Counted from the stretch's first letter, positions 51,896 through 60,888 are shown. The stretch: DNA of 64,000 nucleotides from Prolixibacteraceae bacterium (GCA_003506435.1 DOAQ01000012.1:62001-126000); one strand, 5' to 3'. Translations and numbers: made by a program. Notes: generated by a model not told the origin, from the sequence alone.

Positions 51896-53257
51896 TTACC
51901 TCACCACCACCGTTTTGATATTTACAAATTCGCGGATGCCAAAAAGGGAAAGTTCGCGCCCGTAACCGCTTTCCTTTATTCCACCAAACGGCAGGCGCGG
52001 GTCGGATTTTACAAAGTCGTTTATGAAAACACACCCGGCTTCCAGACCTTTTTCTGCAAGCATTTTCCCGGACTCAATATCAGAAGTAAATATACTTGCA
52101 CCCAATCCAAACACTGTGTCGTTGGCTATTTGCAGCGCCTCATCCATTGTTTTTACACAAAACAGAACGGCAACCGGCCCAAACAGTTCTTCGTGATAGG
52201 CAGGCATTCCGGGTTTTACATTTTCCAGAACGGTTGGCGGGTAAAACGGAGCTTTTCCTTCAGGAATAAAGCCACCGCACAGAATCTTCGCACCAAGTTC
52301 GACACTTTTGGTAACCTGCTGATGCAATTCATCGCGCAAATCGGGGCGGGCCAGCGGACCAATCGTGGTATTCGGGTCGTTGGGGTCGCCGTAAGTTGCA
52401 GCCTCCATCCGGAATACAAATTCATTGCGGAAAGACTCGTAAACCGTTTCCATCACAATGAACCGTTTTGCCCCGATGCAACTTTGTCCGGCGTTGATCA
52501 AACGGCTGGTCACACAAAGTCGTGCTGCTCCGGCAATATCAGCATCTTCACAAATAATATACGGATCGCTGCCGCCCAGTTCAAGAACCGATTTTTTCAG
52601 TGCCGAACCGGCAATCGCAGCAACCGATTTTCCGGCTGGCATGCTTCCCGTCAATGTAACAGCTTTCACTTTCGGGTTTTCAATGACCGTTTTTACTTCG
52701 CTGCCGCTGATAAGCAATGTGCGAAACACGTTTTCCGGAAAACCGGCATCGGTTACCAGTTTTTCGATTGCCAGCGCACAACCTGCCACATTGCTTGCAT
52801 GTTTCAGCAAACCGGTATTCCCGGCCATCAGCGCAGGAGCCAGAAACCGAAAAACCTGCCAAAACGGAAAGTTCCAGGGCATCACCGCCAGCACAGTTCC
52901 CAGCGGCTGAAAAGAAATATACGATTCAGACGCCTCGGTTTTTATCGTTTCATTTTTCAGAAATGACTCTGCATTTTCAGCATAATAATCACAAACCAAA
53001 GCACATTTTTCAATTTCACCCAGCGCTTCGCGTTTCACCTTCCCCATTTCGGCAACCATCAGCGAGGCAAGCGTTTCCTTCTGACCAAGCAATTGCTTTT
53101 TCAGTCTCAGCATCAATTCTTTTCTTTTCAGAAAAGGGGCTTTCTTCCATTGCTGAAATTCAGCATCAACCAGATCAATGATTTCATTCGTTTTTTCTTC
53201 CGAATAATTTTTGCAACTGGCAACAAGCCGACCGGTGTATGGATTAATGGACTGCAT
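51896..53257 (-). CDS. NAD(P)-dependent aldehyde dehydrogenase, succinate-semialdehyde type
   Basis: A 453-residue cytosolic aldehyde dehydrogenase. The catalytic cysteine is C260 (NAGQSCIGAKR), the general base E226 (LELGGSDP), and the oxyanion asparagine N129 in PWNFPFW. TGSMPAGKSV is the cofactor-turn motif and LFGPVA plus KESGYGRELS close the fold. The short N-terminus (SINPYTGRLV) and the motif set resemble the YneI/Sad group of succinate semialdehyde dehydrogenases; another small aldehyde is possible. In the cofactor lysine position it has K152-H-A in place of the usual KPS/KPA. It is a single gene between hairpins. Confidence 0.92.
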   Translation of the reverse strand: MQSINPYTGRLVASCKNYSEEKTNEIIDLVDAEFQQWKKAPFLKRKELMLRLKKQLLGQKETLASLMVAEMGKVKREALGEIEKCALVCDYYAENAESFLKNETIKTEASESYISFQPLGTVLAVMPWNFPFWQVFRFLAPALMAGNTGLLKHASNVAGCALAIEKLVTDAGFPENVFRTLLISGSEVKTVIENPKVKAVTLTGSMPAGKSVAAIAGSALKKSVLELGGSDPYIICEDADIAGAARLCVTSRLINAGQSCIGAKRFIVMETVYESFRNEFVFRMEAATYGDPNDPNTTIGPLARPDLRDELHQQVTKSVELGAKILCGGFIPEGKAPFYPPTVLENVKPGMPAYHEELFGPVAVLFCVKTMDEALQIANDTVFGLGASIFTSDIESGKMLAEKGLEAGCVFINDFVKSDPRLPFGGIKESGYGRELSLFGIREFVNIKTVVVR

Positions 53258-53291
53258 AACATCTGTTTTTCTTCAAATTTAAGAATAAAAA

Positions 53292-53315
53292 AAGGCGCCA
53301 AAACTTAGGCGCCTT
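53292..53315 (-). terminator. Intrinsic terminator of the Gfo/Idh/MocA operon
   Basis: AAGGCGCC (53292-53299) and GGCGCCTT (53308-53315) form an 8-bp GC-rich stem with an 8-base loop, followed on the minus strand by TTTTTTATTC. It sits about 22 bases after the stop of the 53338-54690 gene. Confidence 0.8.
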
Positions 53316-53337
53316 CACTTTTTCTACATGCTTAAAA

Positions 53338-54690
53338 TCAATATTTAAATACCTTGCCTCCGGCCATTACCTGCTTCGTTTTTTCATCGAAGGTTGCACG
53401 TTGTCCCGTGCGCAAAGCTGCGGTGACCATGATATTGGCAATCGAATGGCTGTACCCGGCTTCGATGGGCGCATTGGTTTTTACGTTTCCGGCACGTACA
53501 CAATCCATCCAGTTTTTCATGTGTGCATTGGTAAGCGAGTCTGCTCCGGTATTTGCATCTGCCTCAACTTTTATTTGTGGTAAATCAAAATCTTCCAAAA
53601 GGAAAGGTTTCATGCCCATTCTGGTTGCATGGCTTTCCGATAAACCACCATCATTATTCACCTTATTTGTATCGAGGTCGAGTTTTCCACCATTCGAAAA
53701 GTACCATTCCTTGGTTCCTCCTGATGCATTGGTTTGCCGTGACGAGTAAATCACCTGGAATCCGTCATCGGGCTTATCTTCCGAACCGTAATCAAACACG
53801 GCGGTCATTGTATCAAAATTGCTACGCCCGTCTTTCCACATATAAATTCCACCGCTGGCAACTGCTGAGCGTGGGTGCGGCAAATGAGAGAACCAGTGAA
53901 CCGTATCAATCTGGTGCGACATCCACTGTCCGGGAATTCCTGAAGAATAGGGCCAGAACAGGCGGTATTCAAGATATTTGCGGGGGTCCCACGGTTCGTA
54001 GGGCCGGTTCATCAGGTAGCGTTTCCAGTCGGTATCCGACTCTTTGATTTGCGAAGTAAGTTCCGGCAAGCGCCATCTTCCCGGCTGGTTGACGTTCCAG
54101 GTCATTTCAACGGCAATTACTTTGCCGAATTTGCCCGACTGAATATACTCATGTGCTGCATGGTAATTCGTCCCGCTTCGGCGTTGCGAACCAATCTGGA
54201 TGACTTTTCCAGTTTGTTTTGCTGCTTTTAAACCCACATTTGCATCGTCCATCGTTTCAGCAAACGGCTTTTCGCAATATACATCGCAACCGGCTTTTAC
54301 TGCTTCGGCCAGGTGCAGGGCATGTTGAAAATCGGCCGTGCTGATGATCACTGCATCCGGTTTCTGATCCCACAATTCATCGGTATTTCTTGCTGTATTA
54401 ATCGTTCCCTGGGTCATCTGGTTATACCAGGCCTGTCCTTCATCGCGGCGACGGTTCCAGATGTCGCAGACAGTAACAAATTCAAAGTTCATTTCTTTGG
54501 CATACTTCAGAAATGCCGGGCCGAGCGAACCTCTAAAACGGCCCGAAAACCCCAATATGCCAACCTTCACCCTGTCGTTTGCGCCCATGATGCTTCCATA
54601 ACTTTTGGATGACATGCCTATCCCGCCAATGGTAAGACCGGCAGCGCCAATTGCTGTTTTCTTAATAAAATCTCTTCGTGTTTTTTCCAT
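53338..54690 (-). CDS. Tat-exported Gfo/Idh/MocA-family oxidoreductase (first of two)
   Basis: A 450-residue NAD(P)-dependent sugar-oxidoreductase-type protein. A Tat signal (KTRRDFIKKTAIGAAGLTIG) directs the folded protein to the periplasm. The Rossmann motif KVGILGFSGRFRGS begins near residue 42, CDIWNRRRDEG ends strand 2, and the family's EKPF motif is in GCDVYCEKPFAETMDDANVG. A C-terminal alpha/beta domain contains the WPYSSGIPGQWMSHQIDTVH region with the catalytic-type histidine. Exported members often act on glycans or sugar acids with a bound cofactor. It is the last gene of the three-gene operon with a TIM-barrel isomerase and another Gfo/Idh/MocA protein, 22 bp from its neighbour. 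Substrate unknown. Confidence 0.9.
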   Translation of the reverse strand: MEKTRRDFIKKTAIGAAGLTIGGIGMSSKSYGSIMGANDRVKVGILGFSGRFRGSLGPAFLKYAKEMNFEFVTVCDIWNRRRDEGQAWYNQMTQGTINTARNTDELWDQKPDAVIISTADFQHALHLAEAVKAGCDVYCEKPFAETMDDANVGLKAAKQTGKVIQIGSQRRSGTNYHAAHEYIQSGKFGKVIAVEMTWNVNQPGRWRLPELTSQIKESDTDWKRYLMNRPYEPWDPRKYLEYRLFWPYSSGIPGQWMSHQIDTVHWFSHLPHPRSAVASGGIYMWKDGRSNFDTMTAVFDYGSEDKPDDGFQVIYSSRQTNASGGTKEWYFSNGGKLDLDTNKVNNDGGLSESHATRMGMKPFLLEDFDLPQIKVEADANTGADSLTNAHMKNWMDCVRAGNVKTNAPIEAGYSHSIANIMVTAALRTGQRATFDEKTKQVMAGGKVFKY

Positions 54691-54712
54691 GGTTCAGTTT
54701 TTATTTTAGTGG

Positions 54713-55585
54713 TTAAATTTGTTCCTGAATGGCTTTAATTACAAGTGGAATCTGAGCTTCAAAATTTTCCCATTTGCACTCTACTGAAATATTTCCTTTG
54801 TATCTCACTTTTTTCAATGCTTCAAAATACGGCCGAAAATCTTCTCTGTGTGTGCCAGGCGCTGCACGACCTTCTTTCTCGGCAATGTGTACATGGCGCA
54901 GTAATTTACCGTATTTCAAAATACTTTCGGGTCCTTCGTCATCCATTTTCATGTGGTAAAGGTCTGCCAGAAGCTGAATATTCGGATGTTTCACTGCTTT
55001 AACAATTTCGCCCCCTTCAGAAACCGAATTGATAAAGTTACATTCTTTTTTATTTAATGGCTCAATAACAACTATTACATCGTATTTTGCTGCAATTGGC
55101 CCCATTTGGGAACATAAATTAATGAACTGCTCTTTGGCTTTTTCTCTCGGAAAACCTTCGGGAATAGCCCTGGAACCGCCACTCCCAAAAACAATAATTT
55201 TGACCCCTGTAATTTTTGCCCTTCGGAATGCTGTTTCTGCAAACTTCAGAATCTCGGTATGAACCGCTTCTTTGCCCACGCTTTTCAGGTTACCGGGTAA
55301 AAAACTATTGCAGGCTGTTACCGGAAGTTTCGACTTTCCGGCTAATGCCAACTGCTCGCTGAATTTATCTTCGCTTTCGGATGGCACAAGAAAATTGCGA
55401 ACTCCTTCCTCAATATAGGAATATCCGTATTTTTTAAGAATTTCGCTATTCGTCACCGAAGTACATACGCCAATATTCTTTAAAAACCCAGATTGGGACC
55501 CCATTGATGAGAATGCGTCTGAAACGGAAAAAATACCTGCAACCGCCAGTGAGCTTTTCAGGAATGTCCTTCTTGATTGGTTCAT
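54713..55585 (-). CDS. Tat-exported sugar phosphate isomerase/epimerase-like TIM-barrel protein
   Basis: A 290-residue member of the AP-endonuclease-2/xylose-isomerase-like TIM-barrel family. It starts with a Tat signal (NQSRRTFLKSSLAVAGIFS). The metal-site residues lie at strand ends: VVIEPLN (E), LLADLYHMKMDDE (D, H), LRHVHIAEKEGRAAPGTHRE (H) and ISVECKW (E). Such proteins often interconvert keto sugars or inositol derivatives together with Gfo/Idh/MocA partners, as here. It lies between two such genes; a hairpin at 55630-55663 precedes it. The substrate is not known. Confidence 0.87.
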   Translation of the reverse strand: MNQSRRTFLKSSLAVAGIFSVSDAFSSMGSQSGFLKNIGVCTSVTNSEILKKYGYSYIEEGVRNFLVPSESEDKFSEQLALAGKSKLPVTACNSFLPGNLKSVGKEAVHTEILKFAETAFRRAKITGVKIIVFGSGGSRAIPEGFPREKAKEQFINLCSQMGPIAAKYDVIVVIEPLNKKECNFINSVSEGGEIVKAVKHPNIQLLADLYHMKMDDEGPESILKYGKLLRHVHIAEKEGRAAPGTHREDFRPYFEALKKVRYKGNISVECKWENFEAQIPLVIKAIQEQI

Positions 55586-55629
55586 TTTTCTATTTTTTTA
55601 ATCAATATCCCAAATACAATGTTTCGGTA

Positions 55630-55663
55630 AAATAGCCATCTGCCAGTTGGCAGACGGCTATTT
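55630..55663 (-). terminator. 16-bp hairpin inside the Gfo/Idh/MocA operon
   Basis: Arms 55630-55645 and 55648-55663 pair with one mismatch (A-C) around GT; on the minus strand TTTTACC follows. It starts 31 bases after the stop of the 55694-57103 gene, so it may cut expression of the two distal genes. Confidence 0.6.
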
Positions 55664-55693
55664 AAGGTTTATGGTTTAATTGGTTATCAGTTA

Positions 55694-57103
55694 TTACGGA
55701 CGAACGGCAAGCAACGGTAAATCGGTTAATTCCGAAATTTTGACTGTCCGTTTTTCCTGGATGCTTTTACGGGCTGCAATGCCAATCATGATCGATAATG
55801 CGCCATCTCGTGTTCCCGCAGCATGACGATATGGATCGGCCATGTTCGGATCTTTAAAAATTTTATCCTGAAGGCGCACATCGCCACCGCCATGACCCGC
55901 TTTTACACGGGGAACTTTTACCAGTTCGTATTCGCCCCAATTGGGGGTAACCATGATTTCATCGTATTCCGAATCATCGCGTTTAACGGCCTGGTTCATT
56001 TCCTGTGCATGCAACTGTGCCTGATTAACCATTTCTTTTGCCCTCCACGGAATGCCTTCCCATGAATCGATGCGTCCGTCCATTCCATTGAAAGCAATTT
56101 GCCATCCTTCGTACGGCGAATACGTCGTCAGCGAATAATTTACCACTACGTTGTTGGCATATTTTATCTGAGCTGACATTTTATCGTAAATGTTTATTGC
56201 ATGGCGCCACAAGCAATTGTCGCGGATATATCCATCGTATTTTTCATTCTCAACATACAATTTCACCGCATGCTTGTCTTTCATAATATCCCAGTAGAAT
56301 TTACATTGACTGGTATACGCACAATTGCGGCAATTCAATCCGCGGAATTTGTTGTTGCTCCCGTAATGTTCGAGACTTCCGTAAGCGGTAACTTCCACCG
56401 GATCGGAATCAATCCACCAGTTCAGTAAATCGAAATGGTGAGTTGCCTTGTGTACCCAAAGCGAACCGCTTTTATCAATTTCTCCATGCCAGCGGCGGAA
56501 ATAATCGGCTCCATGATAGGTATTCAGGTACCAGTGAAAATCAACCGAAGTGATTTTACCAACTTTCTTTTCGGCAAGTAATTCTTTCAACCGGGTAAAC
56601 TGAATTCCCCAGCGATAGTTAAAACCAACAATTACATTTTTTCCTGATTTTTTCTCTGCATCGAGAATCAGGCGACATTTGTCTTCATCGGTGGTAAGCG
56701 GCTTTTCGGTAATTACATTGCATCCCAGTTCCAACGCGCGGATAATGTAAATATGATGCGTGCAGTCCATGGTAGTAACGATCACGGTGTCGGGCCGGGT
56801 CTTGGCAATCATCTCATCGAAATCGCTAAATGCCGGGCAATTTATACCCATGTATTCCTTCGCATATTCCAATCTTCCGGGGTTGATGTCGCAAAGGCCA
56901 ACAAACTCTATTTGGTCGGAATAACGGTCGACAATATTTTTTCCCCAAAAACCAGTTCCACGTACACCAACACCAACCAATGCCAGCCGTTGTTTCGATT
57001 TGGCTGCCGATGCAAAGGTACTGACCGGATTTGTAATCAGAGTCCCGGCAGTAACTGCACTTGTTACCCCGATGAAACTTCTTCTGCTTAGATTTTTCTT
57101 CAT
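55694..57103 (-). CDS. Tat-exported Gfo/Idh/MocA-family oxidoreductase (second)
   Basis: A 469-residue exported oxidoreductase with Tat signal KNLSRRSFIGVTSAVTAGTL. The cofactor motif ALVGVGVRGTGFWGK follows at about 41-55; the EKPLTTDEDK motif and VGFNYRWGIQF are typical. The sequence DFHWYLNTYHGADYFRRWHG and HKATHHFDLLNWW carry the histidines found in exported members that act on glycans (GH109-like relatives share this layout, but I do not see enough to call GH109). A cluster of cysteines (LNCRNCAYTSQC) in the middle is unusual and may bind metal. First gene of the operon, divergent from the membrane-bound regulator across a 141-bp gap. Confidence 0.9.
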   Translation of the reverse strand: MKKNLSRRSFIGVTSAVTAGTLITNPVSTFASAAKSKQRLALVGVGVRGTGFWGKNIVDRYSDQIEFVGLCDINPGRLEYAKEYMGINCPAFSDFDEMIAKTRPDTVIVTTMDCTHHIYIIRALELGCNVITEKPLTTDEDKCRLILDAEKKSGKNVIVGFNYRWGIQFTRLKELLAEKKVGKITSVDFHWYLNTYHGADYFRRWHGEIDKSGSLWVHKATHHFDLLNWWIDSDPVEVTAYGSLEHYGSNNKFRGLNCRNCAYTSQCKFYWDIMKDKHAVKLYVENEKYDGYIRDNCLWRHAINIYDKMSAQIKYANNVVVNYSLTTYSPYEGWQIAFNGMDGRIDSWEGIPWRAKEMVNQAQLHAQEMNQAVKRDDSEYDEIMVTPNWGEYELVKVPRVKAGHGGGDVRLQDKIFKDPNMADPYRHAAGTRDGALSIMIGIAARKSIQEKRTVKISELTDLPLLAVRP

Positions 57104-57205
57104 GAAATTTATTTATTAACGGTTCTTTTTCTGTGTTTTTCTATTAAATGTAAGTCCGTTTTTTTGTTCCTGAAAAATTTATACTTTTAAAACAGTAAAA
57201 AGAAG

Positions 57206-57223
57206 GTTAAAATTTCTTTTAAC
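57206..57223. promoter_or_regulatory. Candidate operator between divergent regulator and oxidoreductase operon
   Basis: GTTAAAA (57206-57212) and TTTTAAC (57217-57223) form a perfect inverted repeat with a 4-base centre, 21 bases before the regulator start and about 100 bases from the oxidoreductase start. A dimeric DNA-binding protein, possibly the adjacent regulator, could bind here. Confidence 0.4.
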
Positions 57224-57244
57224 AATCCTCATTTACAGTAAATA

Positions 57245-58429
57245 ATGGCAGATTACAAACAAATAGCGCGATACCTTGAATCCATCCTGAAAAGCCAGTG
57301 TTTTTCAAAATCGGGCATTAACCGTGAACTGCTTCGTTACCTGGTTGAATCCACAATAAAAGGGGAAAATCCAAAAGAATTTCAGATTGCAAATGAGGTA
57401 TTTGGAAAAAATGTCAGCCAAGAGAAGGACCTGAACATTCGTGTCTACATATTAAACCTTCGGAAAAAGCTGGAAGAATATTACGAACGGGAAGGCAAAG
57501 ACGATGAAATTCGTTTTTCAATCCCGAAGGGAAAATACAACGTCCAGTTTCATACCAATTATTACAAGATTTACAGCAAACGCTTATTTCGCATTGCTCC
57601 TTTTTTCCTTGGTGTGTCTATCCTTTTTCTGACGTTTACGTATTTTTTGTACCAACACCGGAAAAGCCCGGAAACAGCGCGGCTTTCGTTTTGGAAAGAG
57701 CTTCGCCGGGGCGACTATCCGGTTTTGCTAATATTGGGCGATCATTATTTCTTCCGGTTGAACAGTAAAAATGAAGTTTCAGGAACGATGCGCATCAACA
57801 GCATCAACAACAATGAAGACCTCGACCAATATATTGCTGAAAACCCGGAGCTGATTGACCGGATTGAAAAGACCAGTCAAACATACATTAATTCACAGGC
57901 GCCTTTCGGAATTTATAAAATCATGAATATCCTTGGCGGAGGTCTGACCGACATCAACATGATCTATTCAAGCCAGTTGCGCTGGAACGACCTTCCGGGA
58001 AACCATATTATTTTTATTGGCTCATATAAAACCCAAAACCTTCTTCGACCGATCAATGAGAAGATCGGGATAAGTTACGACATCAAAGAAGGATTACTGA
58101 ATTACACGACTGCGGATTCCGTTATCAGCTTCAACAACCACAGTCTGAATAACCTGACTTACGAATATGCTTCGCTGGTACATTTTGTAACCATTGATGG
58201 ACGAAGAATTATTTTCTTCATGTGCGACAGCGATGTTGGAAATATTGCCACCTTGAAACTGCTGACCGAAAAACAAGGCTTATCACAGCTTGAAAAGATG
58301 GCAAAACAAAGTGGAACCGAAAATTACAAAGCTGTATTTGAAGTGAAAGGCCGCGACCATACCGATTTCGAAACTAACCTCTTACGGGTCGATCGTTTGG
58401 AAATTCCGATCTCGGAAGTTTGGCCATAA
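57245..58429 (+). CDS. Membrane-anchored regulator with N-terminal winged-helix-like domain
   Basis: A 394-residue protein. Residues 1-102 match the DNA-binding-type N-terminal domain found in many acidobacterial and planctomycete regulators: LLRYLVESTIKGENPKEFQI, EVFGKNVSQEKDLNIRVYIL, LRKKLEEYYEREG and FSIPKGKYNVQF. One membrane segment spans about 114-136. The C-terminal ~255 residues, presumably periplasmic, form an alpha/beta domain (YPVLLILGDHYFFRLNSKNE, then NHIIFIGSYKTQNLLRPINE) with no family I can name; GDHYF and GSYKT look like substrate-loop motifs. It faces the Gfo/Idh/MocA operon divergently with a palindrome between. I infer a one-component, membrane-bound sensor of that operon's ligand. 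Confidence 0.78.
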   Translation: MADYKQIARYLESILKSQCFSKSGINRELLRYLVESTIKGENPKEFQIANEVFGKNVSQEKDLNIRVYILNLRKKLEEYYEREGKDDEIRFSIPKGKYNVQFHTNYYKIYSKRLFRIAPFFLGVSILFLTFTYFLYQHRKSPETARLSFWKELRRGDYPVLLILGDHYFFRLNSKNEVSGTMRINSINNNEDLDQYIAENPELIDRIEKTSQTYINSQAPFGIYKIMNILGGGLTDINMIYSSQLRWNDLPGNHIIFIGSYKTQNLLRPINEKIGISYDIKEGLLNYTTADSVISFNNHSLNNLTYEYASLVHFVTIDGRRIIFFMCDSDVGNIATLKLLTEKQGLSQLEKMAKQSGTENYKAVFEVKGRDHTDFETNLLRVDRLEIPISEVWP

Positions 58430-58433
58430 CCGG

Positions 58434-59135
58434 TTAAACCGGTACTTCCAAAATCAATACGTCGAGCTGTTCATGTGCCTCAACGGTAAATTCGTTGGTC
58501 TTTTTAATGGTCAGAGCATCCCTTTTTCCAAGTGTTTCTCCCGAGATACTTGCTTTTCCTTCAATCACCATTATAAAAAGGCCATTTCCTTCAGAATAAT
58601 GTTTGTAATTAAAACTGTTTCCGGCTTCCAGGCTGATTCTCGAAATAAAGGCATTCTGATTGATCCTCAGCGAACCATCACGTCCGTCGGGAGAAACAAG
58701 CAAGGTGGGTTTTCCGGCTTCAGCTTCAAATTTTTTCTGATCGTAACGGGGTTTCAGACCTTGCCGGTGGGGGAATATCCATATCTGGAAAAGGTTCAGC
58801 GATTTTTCTTCCGAAGCATTAAACTCGGAATGACGGATACCTGTTCCGGCACTCATTACCTGTACTTCACCAGACTTAATGACCGATTGATGCCCCATGC
58901 TATCCTGATGCATCAAAGCGCCTTTCAGCGGAATGGTTATAATTTCCATGTTATCGTGCGGGTGTGTGCCAAAGCCCATCCCGGGCTGAATGATGTCGTC
59001 GTTCAACACACGAAGAACCCCAAAATGAATGTTTTCCGGATTATAATAATTGGAAAACGAAAAACTGTACCGCGCGTTTAACCAACCGTGATTAGCCTGT
59101 CCGCGCTGTTCTGAACGGTATATAATTGTTTCCAT
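58434..59135 (-). CDS. Pirin-family cupin protein
   Basis: A 233-residue bicupin of the pirin/YhaK-YhhW group, some of which are quercetin 2,3-dioxygenases. Metal ligands of cupin 1 are visible in GMGFGTHPHDNMEIITIPL (two histidines and a glutamate) with the fourth in GTGIRHSEFN. The second cupin (about 145-230) lacks the metal set, as usual for the family. Substrate unknown; expression of such proteins commonly follows oxidative or solvent stress. It converges on the regulator gene with 4 bp between stops, and a repeat element separates it from the YceI gene upstream. Confidence 0.9.
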   Translation of the reverse strand: METIIYRSEQRGQANHGWLNARYSFSFSNYYNPENIHFGVLRVLNDDIIQPGMGFGTHPHDNMEIITIPLKGALMHQDSMGHQSVIKSGEVQVMSAGTGIRHSEFNASEEKSLNLFQIWIFPHRQGLKPRYDQKKFEAEAGKPTLLVSPDGRDGSLRINQNAFISRISLEAGNSFNYKHYSEGNGLFIMVIEGKASISGETLGKRDALTIKKTNEFTVEAHEQLDVLILEVPV

Positions 59136-59158
59136 TTCTATGCAAATTAAAAATCCCT

Positions 59159-59225
59159 TGTCATTCTGAGCATAGCGAAGAATCTGTATTTCAATGCAAC
59201 AGATGTTTCGCGATGCTCAATGACA
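59159..59225. repeat. 67-bp TGTCATT...AATGACA terminal-inverted-repeat element
   Basis: Ends TGTCATT (59159-59165) and AATGACA (59219-59225) continue inward as about 27 imperfectly matched bases (GAGCATxGCGAA and ATCTGT). This is the widespread GTCATTCTGAGC...GAAGAATC intergenic repeat. Confidence 0.6.
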
Positions 59226-59250
59226 GGAAATTGAAACTTTTTTAAAATTC

Positions 59251-59844
59251 TTATTTACTGGCTACAACTTTAAAATCAAGCGTGAAATCGTCGTAGATGG
59301 TTTTGTCGCCCAGGTTGTCAAAGAATTTGCCGGAACCATAGCGCACATCATATTTGGAACGGTCGATCACCAGAGTCCCTTCGGCTGAAACAGAATTTCC
59401 GCTCATCGAAAACGAAGCCTCAAATTCTGCGGGATGGGTAATTCCTTTTATAGTAAGATCTCCTTTAAAAAGGTATTTGTTCCCGCCTTTTGCCGTCACA
59501 TTGGTTAAAACCAGTTTTGCTGTCGGGAATTTTTCTACTCCAAAGAAATCATCTGATTTCAAATGTCCAACCAATTTCTGGTTCCAGGTTGCGTCGGTCA
59601 AATCTTCGTCTACAATCGAATTCATGTCAATCACAAATTCACCACCCGATGGTTTTCCGTTGGCAACTTGCAAAGCGCCTTCGCTAAAAGAGATTGTTCC
59701 GTTATGCTGACCGGTAACTTTTTTACCCAGCCACTTCACGGTGCTTTTGGTTTTGTCAACTTTATACGTTTCAGCAAATGCTGCCGAACTTAATCCTAAT
59801 GCTATTAAAAGGATAAAAACTGTTTTCAATTTCATTGTCTTCAT
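59251..59844 (-). CDS. YceI-family periplasmic lipocalin-like protein
   Basis: A 197-residue exported protein with signal KLKTVFILLIALGLSSAAFA. The YceI barrel shows ETYKVDKTKSTVKWLGKKVT at the N-terminus, SEGALQVANGKPSGGEFVID, MNSIVDEDL, VEKFPTAKLVLTNV and KGDLTIKGITHPAEFEAS, all in family order. YceI proteins bind long isoprenoid-type ligands in a hydrophobic barrel; the in vivo role is unclear, often linked to stress. A second ATG three codons in (59835) is an equal start choice. Lies between the pirin and AraC genes on the same strand. Confidence 0.93.
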   Translation of the reverse strand: MKTMKLKTVFILLIALGLSSAAFAETYKVDKTKSTVKWLGKKVTGQHNGTISFSEGALQVANGKPSGGEFVIDMNSIVDEDLTDATWNQKLVGHLKSDDFFGVEKFPTAKLVLTNVTAKGGNKYLFKGDLTIKGITHPAEFEASFSMSGNSVSAEGTLVIDRSKYDVRYGSGKFFDNLGDKTIYDDFTLDFKVVASK

Positions 59845-59923
59845 AACTGATAATTAATTTGTTAATATTTCAGTTACAAAGATAAAACAGGAAAATCGAG
59901 TAGAAAATGGACTAAAAAAAGAT

Positions 59924-60802
59924 TTAATGGTACTTTTTTCGGCTAAGATCACGAAAATGCTTTAATGTTTGCCCGGTGTACTTTTTGAAAAACCTGCTAA
60001 AATAGGCCGGATCGTCGAATCCAAGCTCAAAAGCAATTTCTTTTCCCGACAGATCGGAAGCGTACAACATTCGTTTTGCTTCCTCTATTACTTTGTTGCG
60101 GATCATTTCACCGGCGGTAATTCCGGTTGTCTTTTTCGAAACCTCATTCAGGCACGAAGGATTCATACTCAGCATATCGGCATACGATGAAACATTTTTG
60201 TGGATTTTAAAATGTTCCTCGATGAGCGATTTAAACTGAATGATCGACTGTGTGTCGGCCTCTCCGCCCGATTGAGATTCAATTTGTCCGTACTGTTCAT
60301 CGAAAATCCGGCGCGACTCCAAAAGAAGCAAGTGCAACAGGTTCAGAACAATATCGTGGCTGTATCCGTCTTTTTTCTGAATTTCATCGAACATGAAGCC
60401 AAACACCTGCTCAAACTTTTTATTCCCCGGTTCATCCAAGGTAATGATACTCCGAAAAGAAGGATTGTTGAACAGTTTATATTCTTTTAGAGGAACGTGA
60501 TTTTTCCGGTTAAAACGAATAAATTCTTCGTTGAAAATAACAGAATATCCACCAGCAAGATTGTCCAACACCAGGCGGTGTTTTAAGCCGGGCGGCACAA
60601 AAAGGACAGAACCGGTGGGCAGACGATATTCCACATAGTCAGTCGCATGCACCGCTTCTCCCTCTATCATCCAGAAAACAGAATAAAACTCGTGCAGGTG
60701 GGGAAGTTCGTTTTGCGAACGATCTTCCTCGTTGAAATCACAAATTTTCATCATGTTGAAAATTTTGTCATCGCCTGGCCCGAATAAGCTGAAATTCTTC
60801 AT
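59924..60802 (-). CDS. AraC-family transcriptional regulator
   Basis: A 292-residue regulator from ATG 60800-60802; a longer frame adds a basic stretch without conservation. The N-terminal part (about 20-130) is a cupin ligand domain (LHEFYSVFWMIEGEAVHATD, then LPTGSVLFVPPGLKHRLVLD). The C-terminal ~100 residues contain two helix-turn-helix units: SYADMLSMNPSCLNEVSKKT and the AraC signature GKEIAFELGFDDPAYFSRFF followed by KKYTGQTLKHFR. It probably controls neighbouring genes such as yceI or osmC. Its start faces OsmC across 86 bp, same strand. Confidence 0.92.
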   Translation of the reverse strand: MKNFSLFGPGDDKIFNMMKICDFNEEDRSQNELPHLHEFYSVFWMIEGEAVHATDYVEYRLPTGSVLFVPPGLKHRLVLDNLAGGYSVIFNEEFIRFNRKNHVPLKEYKLFNNPSFRSIITLDEPGNKKFEQVFGFMFDEIQKKDGYSHDIVLNLLHLLLLESRRIFDEQYGQIESQSGGEADTQSIIQFKSLIEEHFKIHKNVSSYADMLSMNPSCLNEVSKKTTGITAGEMIRNKVIEEAKRMLYASDLSGKEIAFELGFDDPAYFSRFFKKYTGQTLKHFRDLSRKKYH

Positions 60803-60888
60803 TTGCCTTTCCCTTCTCAATTTTTGGAAAGTTACCAAAAATTGGACGGATTCTATTTTGTATTATGAATAAGAAATTGCTGAGACTG

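Noticed and set aside
52130..52966. 278-codon frame on the plus strand inside the aldehyde dehydrogenase gene
   Set aside because: It is antisense to a clear ALDH with intact active site; rich in F, R, H and Q as antisense frames of such genes often are; no own start signals.
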